From NCBI GenBank assembly GCA_026545765.1, contig CM048840.1, forward strand, positions 82,736,877 through 82,800,876: a stretch of DNA of 64,000 nt, read 5' to 3'. Every line of letters starts with the position of its first letter. Positions within the stretch are counted from its first letter, which is position 1. Shown here piece after piece: positions 57,995-64,000 of this stretch. Position numbers and translations under genes: made by a program. Source of the stretch: Plantago major (taxonomy: Eukaryota > Streptophyta > Magnoliopsida > Lamiales > Plantaginaceae). The notes under the pieces were generated by a model. The model searched no databases and was not told the DNA's origin. It saw only the letters and a program-made list of their open reading frames with translations.

Positions 57995-58793
57995 TTTTCA
58001 CCACGACTTCTTTTTCTTCAAGTGTTGCAACCTGGTGCCCACACTTGCAACATGTCACCTTATCACTTATGTTGTAAGTCACTTTCTCAGCCACATCGAC
58101 ATATAATTCAGCCACCAACACTCTCTCAGTAATATTCGAGGTGTTCTCGACTTCTCTCTTCTGATCTCTCGCCTTGAGTGAAACAATTACATCCTCAAGT
58201 CACTTTTGTGAATCTTCAAGGGCTTCAATTCTCTCCATAAAGGCTATCATAATGCCCTCGAAATCTCGAGTTTTCGAAGGAGGATTGGAGTGGGCATGCT
58301 TGTTTCGCATAATCCTATGTTGAGATGCAGTAGCCAAACTGTCGAATGCTTCCTCAATATCTGATGCTGTACTTGTCATTATCGATCCCCCAAGGCTCAT
58401 GTCGACTAGCAATTACTCATTTAATACAGTAGTAAGCTCAGGATAAATATGTTTACGGGAATGTACTCACCACCTGCTTATGGTGATTCACACGTTGTCA
58501 CATTTAGGATGTCCAACAATAACAAAATCAATCTTAACCAATTCGTTTTCGAAACTTTAGATTAACGTAATTATCTGATTGTCAGACAGATAATCCTTCA
58601 ACAAACGATTAGATGATTTAAGCGATCTAATTTCACAAGTTATTACGAAGATGTTTTATCTAGGTTAACTCCCGTGTGAATCAAATCCATAGCAACAAAC
58701 CCTAACATACAAAACCTTTACTTCACTACTGCATTCATATAAGAATTAGCTAATTAACGACATTGTATAAGTATGCAAATCCATTGTCACTTG

Positions 58794-59687
58794 TGTTGAT
58801 ACGAAAATATGTCCAATCCGTCATAGACGCCTTTGGAATGAATCCTAAGGCGTCCCAAGTTGACTACGAGTCTAGGACCTTACAGTCCGACCCTAAGTCC
58901 CCGCAATTCCGAATCACCCGGGTAGAAAGGAACAGAAGGACCCTAAGAATGGCAGGTCCGACCCTGCCAATGGTCCGTAACCATAGGGTCCGACCCGGAC
59001 ATCCGTCCGGACTCAACACAACAACCTCACAAGCAACCGAGTGAACTGGCACTAGAGAGTAAGGAGGTTCGAGCCACAAGGTCCGAATGAAAGGTACTTT
59101 ACAGACTGAGAAGAGTATCTTGTGGGCAACCCAGTACGGTCCGGACCAAACGTCCGACCCCGCCTCTTCGGACCTTAACCCATGGCAGACCGCATCAAAG
59201 CCCCTAATACTCTCGCACTAAAGACTAAACTACCCCCTGGAAGCCCAAAGTGGAATGGGGCAAGTGTCATTAATGGGCCATGGGCCTATTGAAGCCTTGG
59301 TGGCTCAATACGGACCTTACACTTGGCACGATCTGGTGGAACCCTCCCATTTTGGGTTAATCTCTATATATATGGCACATACTTCAAGGATAAAGGTAAG
59401 TCAGGCCTTCTTCCCGGACTCTTACCTTCCCGACTATTATACATAATAGATCTTCAGTTTCTCTTAAGTAAATTCTCGGACCGGTTTGACACTTAGCAAA
59501 CCGGGTCTATGGTCCTAACCCCCCCTCTAAGCTACTTGTGTAGGTCCTTACGCATCGCCTCTTATCAGCACGACAGTTCTTACGGGCTTTTACTCCTTGG
59601 TTCTTAAAAGCAAGGTGGTCTTGGTACTTAGCGTGAAGGAAAGCAAGGGAAATTCATTAAGTGGTTGGGGGACTTATACCCTCAAGA
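58794..59687 (+). repeat. Tat 5' LTR
   Basis: About 890 bp, aligned end to end with the inverted solo LTR at 1247-2094. The right boundary is set by the CCTCAA(C/G)A end and is accurate within a few bases. Confidence 0.85.
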
Positions 59688-59689
59688 TA

Positions 59690-60555
59690 TGGAAATGGAA
59701 AACCTCCCCTGTAGCGGGGTTATCAATGCCATTGCAGGAGGTCCAACTGGAGGAGATAGTCGAAACGCAAGGGAAAGAACCGCACAACATCTGAGAGACA
59801 ACGATAGAACCTATGCTCCACCAGCTCTGAAGGGTACAAATGCCATCACTTTTGATGATAGTGAAATTCCCCTGCCAACGTCTGGTGGAGGAGATCTCAA
59901 AGACCCTGACGTTCCATTGGTTGTCTCTCTGGTCATCGCCACTTATAAGGTCAACAAAGTACTTGTTGACACATGAAGTTCCTCCAATGTCATCTCCAAG
60001 AGAACCGTGGAACAGATGCACTTGGGCAATATTCAATACGGGCGCGTACACACCTCCTTGGTAGGATTCGGGGGTTCTATAGTGCGCCCCATCAGAAGTA
60101 TACCCTTACAAGTCTCTATGGGAACCTTCCCGACGAGGGTGACTGAGACAATCCTCTTTGTGGTGGTCGACAGCACATTCGACTATAACGTGATCCTGGG
60201 GCGCCCAGGACTCAACCAATTCAGAGCAATCGCATCTCCCCTACACAATAGGGTGAAGTTCCCTACCCCAAATGGTGTGGGAGAAGAAGTGGGCAATGTT
60301 AGGGAAGCCTGGGAATGTTACATCATGTCAACCAGAGGAGCTTCGGCACCCGTTCTTTCGGTCACCAAGAGACCCAGGAGCCCTCCTCCTGCGCCTATTA
60401 CTCCATTAAAGGAAGAGATTGGGGCTGGGATGCTCAAGGAAAAGTTCCCTAAGACTGCAAGGATGGAGCCTCATGAAGCCTTAAAAGAGGTTCAATTGAT
60501 TGAGGGAGATCCAGGGAAGATAACCCGGATCGGAACAGAGATGAGCGGGAAGTAG
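59690..60555 (+). pseudogene. Tat gag end and protease region
   Basis: INAIAGGPTGG near 59730 is a typical end of Tat gag. The protease follows with VLVDT near 59960 and the VILGRPGLNQF segment near 60190. Fossil, part of the element at 58794. Confidence 0.8.
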
Positions 60556-60557
60556 AG

Positions 60558-61852
60558 ATGAAGCTCATCACATGCCTTCGGTACAATCGTGATATCTTCG
60601 CCTGGAGCACTGACAACCTTAAGGGGATAGACCCAAGGATCGCAGTTCACCGTCTGAACATGGATCCTGCGGTAAAACATATCCGACAAAAGAGAAATGA
60701 CTTTGGGCCTGTTAAAGATGCTATCATAGCAGGGGAAGTGGACAAGTTAATGAAGGCAGGACATATCGAAGAAGTCAGATACTCTGATTGGGTCTGCAAC
60801 GTGGTCCTCGTCGAAAAGGCTCCAGGAAAATGGAGAATGTGCAATGACTTCACTAGGCTTAACAAGTTTTGTCCAAAGGATCCTTATCCATTACCCCACA
60901 TTGACCAGTTAGTAGACTCCACCGCAGGATGTGCACTCTTAAGCTTCATGGACGCTTATCAGGGCTTCTACCAAATCAGGATGGCTCAAGAGGACGTCAA
61001 AAAGACGGCCTTCTTTGCAGCAGGAGGGTCTACTATTTTAAGGTCATGCCGTTTGGCCTCAAGAATGCAGGTGCTACATATCAACGATTGGTAAACAAGA
61101 TGTTCAAAGAAGAGTTGGGAAAAACCATGGAAGTTTACGTGGACGACATGCTAGTAAAGAGCAAGACTGAAGAGCAACACATCAAACACCTAAATAAGTG
61201 CTTTTCCATCCTTAGGAAATACGGAATGAAATTAAACCCAGAGAAGTGTACGTTTGGTGTAAAAGGAGGAAAGTTTCTCGGTTACATGGTCACGGAGAGA
61301 GGTATCAGCACCAACCCAGAAAAAATAAAGGCAATCTTGGACTTACCACAGCCAAAGACAATCAATGAAGTGCAGAAGCTCCTTGGAAGGGTGATGGCCC
61401 TGAGCCGCTTCATCTCCAAGTCCGCCGAGAAAAACCTACCCTTCTTTAAAATTCTAAGGAAGAGAGACAAGTTCGAGTGGACAAAGGAATGCGAAGAGGC
61501 CTTGGATAACTTGAAGAGCTATCTCCTTTCACCACCCCTCTTGTCCAAACCGGTAGAAGGGGAACCTCTTTACCTCTACCTGGCAATTACTGATGAGGCT
61601 ATGAGTTCTGTATTGGTGCGGATACAAGGAAACGACCACTTGCCGATCTATTACTTGAGCAAGGCCCCCGTGGGTGCCGAGGCCAGATATGTCAAGATTG
61701 AGAAGCTCGCCTTTGCATTGGTCTACATTGCCCGGCGACTGAAGCCTTACTTCAAATCTCATCGAGCCGTCGTCCTCACCAATGAGCCACTCAAACATGT
61801 CCTAGGCAAGCCAGATCAGTCGGGGCGTTTGTCCAAGTGGCGATTGAATTAA
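60558..61852 (+). pseudogene. Tat reverse transcriptase and first RNase H region
   Basis: Reverse transcriptase is recognised by WRMCNDFTRLNKFCPKDPYP, DAYQGFYQI and the catalytic YVDDML near 61140. RNase H follows with YLAITDEAMSSVLVR near 61575. Fossil, part of the same element. Confidence 0.88.
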
Positions 61853-62233
61853 GTGAATATGATATTGGGTACCAAGCTACGTTAGCCAAGAAGGCCTAAG
61901 TCCTTGCCGACTTCCTGGCGGACTACCCCGAAGAAACGGTAGGAGGGATCGAAAGTCCACAAGAGGACGTGGGCTACGTCATGCTCACTCAGGCGAAGGC
62001 TATCCCGGAAGGAGAAAGGACCAAAGAAAATGAGCCTGAAGAGATGTTAAAAAATAATGTCCAACTCTGGGCTAAGTATCAAGAACCCATAGATGACTCC
62101 CTGAGGGTGAAACACATGTTCCTCCTAGATGAAGTAACCAACACTTCAACACCTGCATCTTCCATCAAGAAGCAGGAAGATGGGACAGTGGACGGAAGCT
62201 AAACTTGAAGGCAAGGAATGTTGAACACTACAA

Positions 62234-62600
62234 GTGGACGGATCCTCTACTGGACGACTAGGAGGAATAGGAATTTTCCTTGAAAGCCTTGAAGGAGCCA
62301 GGCTGGAATACGCCATCACCCTCAACTTCAAGGTAACAAACAACGAGGCCGAGTATGAGGCGCTACTTACCGGCTTGAGAATGGCAAGATCTCTTCAAGT
62401 CAAAAGAATCAAAGCCTATACAGATTCCCAGCTCGTAGAGTCCCAGTTTTCAGGGTCTTTCACTGCTAAAGGACCCAACATGATCAAATACTTGGAGCTT
62501 CTCAAGAAAGAGGTTGAGCACTTTGAAGTATTCACACTTGAACAATTCCACAGGGAATGGAACGAGAGGGCCGACACCCTTTTCAAGTATGCCTCTACCT
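62234..62600 (+). pseudogene. Tat second (archaeal-type) RNase H region
   Basis: An RNase H fold distinct from the first: DGSSTGRLGGIGIFLE at the start, NNEAEYEALLTGL with the conserved Glu in the middle, and YTDSQLVE further on. This extra domain defines the Tat lineage. Confidence 0.87.
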
Positions 62601-62699
62601 TAGGAGCTTTGGGCACAAGGCGCGTCATCCTGATGACTCTCACAGATTCTTCCCTGGTAAACCTTAATGGACAAGTCTTCCTCCTGGGCACTGAAAGGA

Positions 62700-63907
62700 G
62701 CTGGATGACCGACATATTTCAATATCTCAAAGATGGCTCTCTACGTTCAGACCCTAAAGAAGCAAGAAGGATCCTATGCAGAGCCAACATGTACTTTATC
62801 CTAGGAGAGGATCTCTATAAGAGATCTTTCACAGGCACTCACATGAGATGCCTTGGACTCCATGAGGCAAAGATCGTTTTGGAAGAAATCCATGCAGGTT
62901 GTTGCGGGAGTCACTCTGGGGGAAGAACCTTGGCTTAGAAGGTCATAAGGCAAGGATACTATTGGCCTACCATTTATAAGGATGCTGCCAACTTCACTCG
63001 TGCTTGCGAAGATTGCCAATACTATGCCAACATACCGCATCGCCCGACCAACCCTATGATTCCTCATAGCTTGTCCGTTTGATCAATGGGGAATAGACAT
63101 AGTTGGACCCTTTCCACGTGGAACGCACCAAAAGAAGTTCCTTATTGTCGCGGTAGAGTATTTCACCAAATGGGTTGAGGCCGAAGCAGTGGCCACCATC
63201 ACAGAGAGTCGAGTAAGGACCTTCATTTGGAAGAACATCATCTGCCGGTTTGGACTTCCTAGGGTCATTGTCTCCGATAATGGAGCACAATTTTCCGGGG
63301 CCAGATTGAAAGAATGGCTCCAATCCTTCAAGATAGAACAACGCTTCACTTCCATTGGTTACCCTCAAGCCAATGGTCAAGTTGAAGCTACCAACAAAAC
63401 CATTGTGAAGATTTTGGAAAAGAGGCTGAGAACCTCTCAGGACAGCTGGGTAGATGATCTCGACGGAGTCCTCTGGGCACATCGGACGACAGCTCGAACT
63501 TCTACTCAGGAGACACCCTTCGCGCTAGTCTATGGCTCAAAAGTGGTCATCCCCTCGGAAATCGCTGTGGAAACCTAAAGAATCTAACAATACCAACCTA
63601 CTGAGAATGAAACAGCAAGGATCTACGACCTTGAGCTCCTCAAGGACAAAAGAAGCAAGGCACTAGCTAACATCCTCCGTTATCAAGCTATATCTGCCCG
63701 GGCTTACAACAAACATGTTCTTCCCAAGGATATACAAGTCGGGGACTTAGTTCTCCGAAGAGCCGATATCCTAAGAAATGTTGGTAAACTTAAACCTAAG
63801 TGGGAAGGACCCTACAAGGTCACTGGGGCCAAAGCCAATAGAAGCTTCAAGTTAGAAGATGACCAAGGAAAATCCTTGAAGAGAACATGGAATGCTAAGA
63901 ATCTATA
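62700..63907 (+). pseudogene. Tat integrase region
   Basis: The zinc region is at 62870-63025 (CCGSHSGGRTL, then CEDCQ). The catalytic core is seen through VSDNGAQFSG near 63270 and YPQANGQVEATN near 63360. The C-terminal part runs to about 63907. Fossil, part of the same element. Confidence 0.85.
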
Positions 63908-64000
63908 AAAGTTTTATGCTTAGAATTACACTCCGAAAATAGGCTACGTCAGCTATCAAAGTTTTTGACATTTTCTTTTTTTCGGCCTCGAAGCCCACCT
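63908..64000 (+). other. Tat element 3' sequence, cut by the window
   Basis: Noncoding sequence after the integrase; the 3' LTR is expected further right. Confidence 0.6.

Larger units (their letters stand above)
54776..58793 (-). mobile_element. Athila-related LTR retrotransposon relic, interrupted by Tat
   Basis: On the minus strand, with an LTR at about 54776-55965 and the start of the second LTR at about 58431-58793; the two share the order from AAGCTCAGGATAAATATG through CAAATCCATTGTCAC. Next to the first LTR is a polypurine tract like that of the Athila at 22038. Recognisable parts are the 3' noncoding blocks (56560-56880), a protease region (57545-57994) and a gag remnant (58200-58412). 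It is clearly degenerate with many breaks. Its right LTR is interrupted at 58794 by a Tat element, and the rest of it presumably lies outside the window. Confidence 0.82.
58794..64000 (+). mobile_element. Tat-lineage Ty3/gypsy LTR retrotransposon (runs off the window)
   Basis: The 5' LTR (58794-59687) starts TGTTGATAC and is the family of the solo LTR at 1247. Then follow gag-end and protease, reverse transcriptase, RNase H, a second (archaeal-type) RNase H, and integrase. A dual RNase H is the hallmark of the Tat lineage (Tat/Ogre/Retand). The 3' LTR must lie beyond 64000. The copy is broken at several places. It sits within an LTR of the Athila-related relic. Confidence 0.92.

Overview
This window looks like nuclear DNA of a flowering plant, probably a eudicot. 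It has plant-type spliced genes (ABCE, ABCG and a PPR relic), Athila and Tat lineages of Ty3/gypsy elements, CACTA, MULE, Stowaway and SINE elements, and AT-rich intergenic DNA. No species can be named from the sequence alone. Two host genes have complete reading frames: an ABCE2/RLI2 ribosome-recycling ATPase (7401-12182, minus, 11 exons, 606 aa) and an ABCG14-like half-size transporter (44707-47578, minus, 5 exons, 655 aa). A mitochondrial-type PPR gene (41303-42409, plus) is a pseudogene.

Layout from the left: 1-5300 is gene-poor and holds a solo Tat LTR (1247-2094, 5-bp target duplication ATAAT) and an LTR-like repeat; 5304-5796 is a MULE-like palindrome; 5935-6290 is a GAGCTCG-rich repeat; 7401-12182 is ABCE2. 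A ~5-kb L1-type LINE (12327-17354, minus) sits about 145 bp upstream of the ABCE2 start codon, followed by a Stowaway MITE and other MITEs.

The core of the window is a four-layer nest. A tRNA-derived SINE (halves at 33347-33555 and 19556-19597) is split by a CACTA transposon (19598-33346, duplication GCA). The CACTA is split by an Athila-lineage retrotransposon (22038-32655, duplication ATATA). The Athila is split by a non-autonomous MULE (24789-26203, duplication TATCGATAA). Further right, a second CACTA of the same family (34847-39508, duplication ACT) sits near the centre of a large inverted repeat with LTR-like arms (34252-40358).

From 41 kb to 47.6 kb is the second host island (PPR relic and ABCG14-like). 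From 47.7 to 54.7 kb is AT-rich intergenic DNA with microsatellites and a MULE with long terminal inverted repeats (53079-53997). At the right end an Athila-related relic on the minus strand (about 54776-58793) has one LTR interrupted by a Tat-lineage Ty3/gypsy element (58794 to beyond 64000). The LTR of that Tat element is the same family as the solo LTR at 1247-2094. The host genes do not form an operon or pathway; the main story is two conserved ABC-protein genes persisting among layered transposon insertions.
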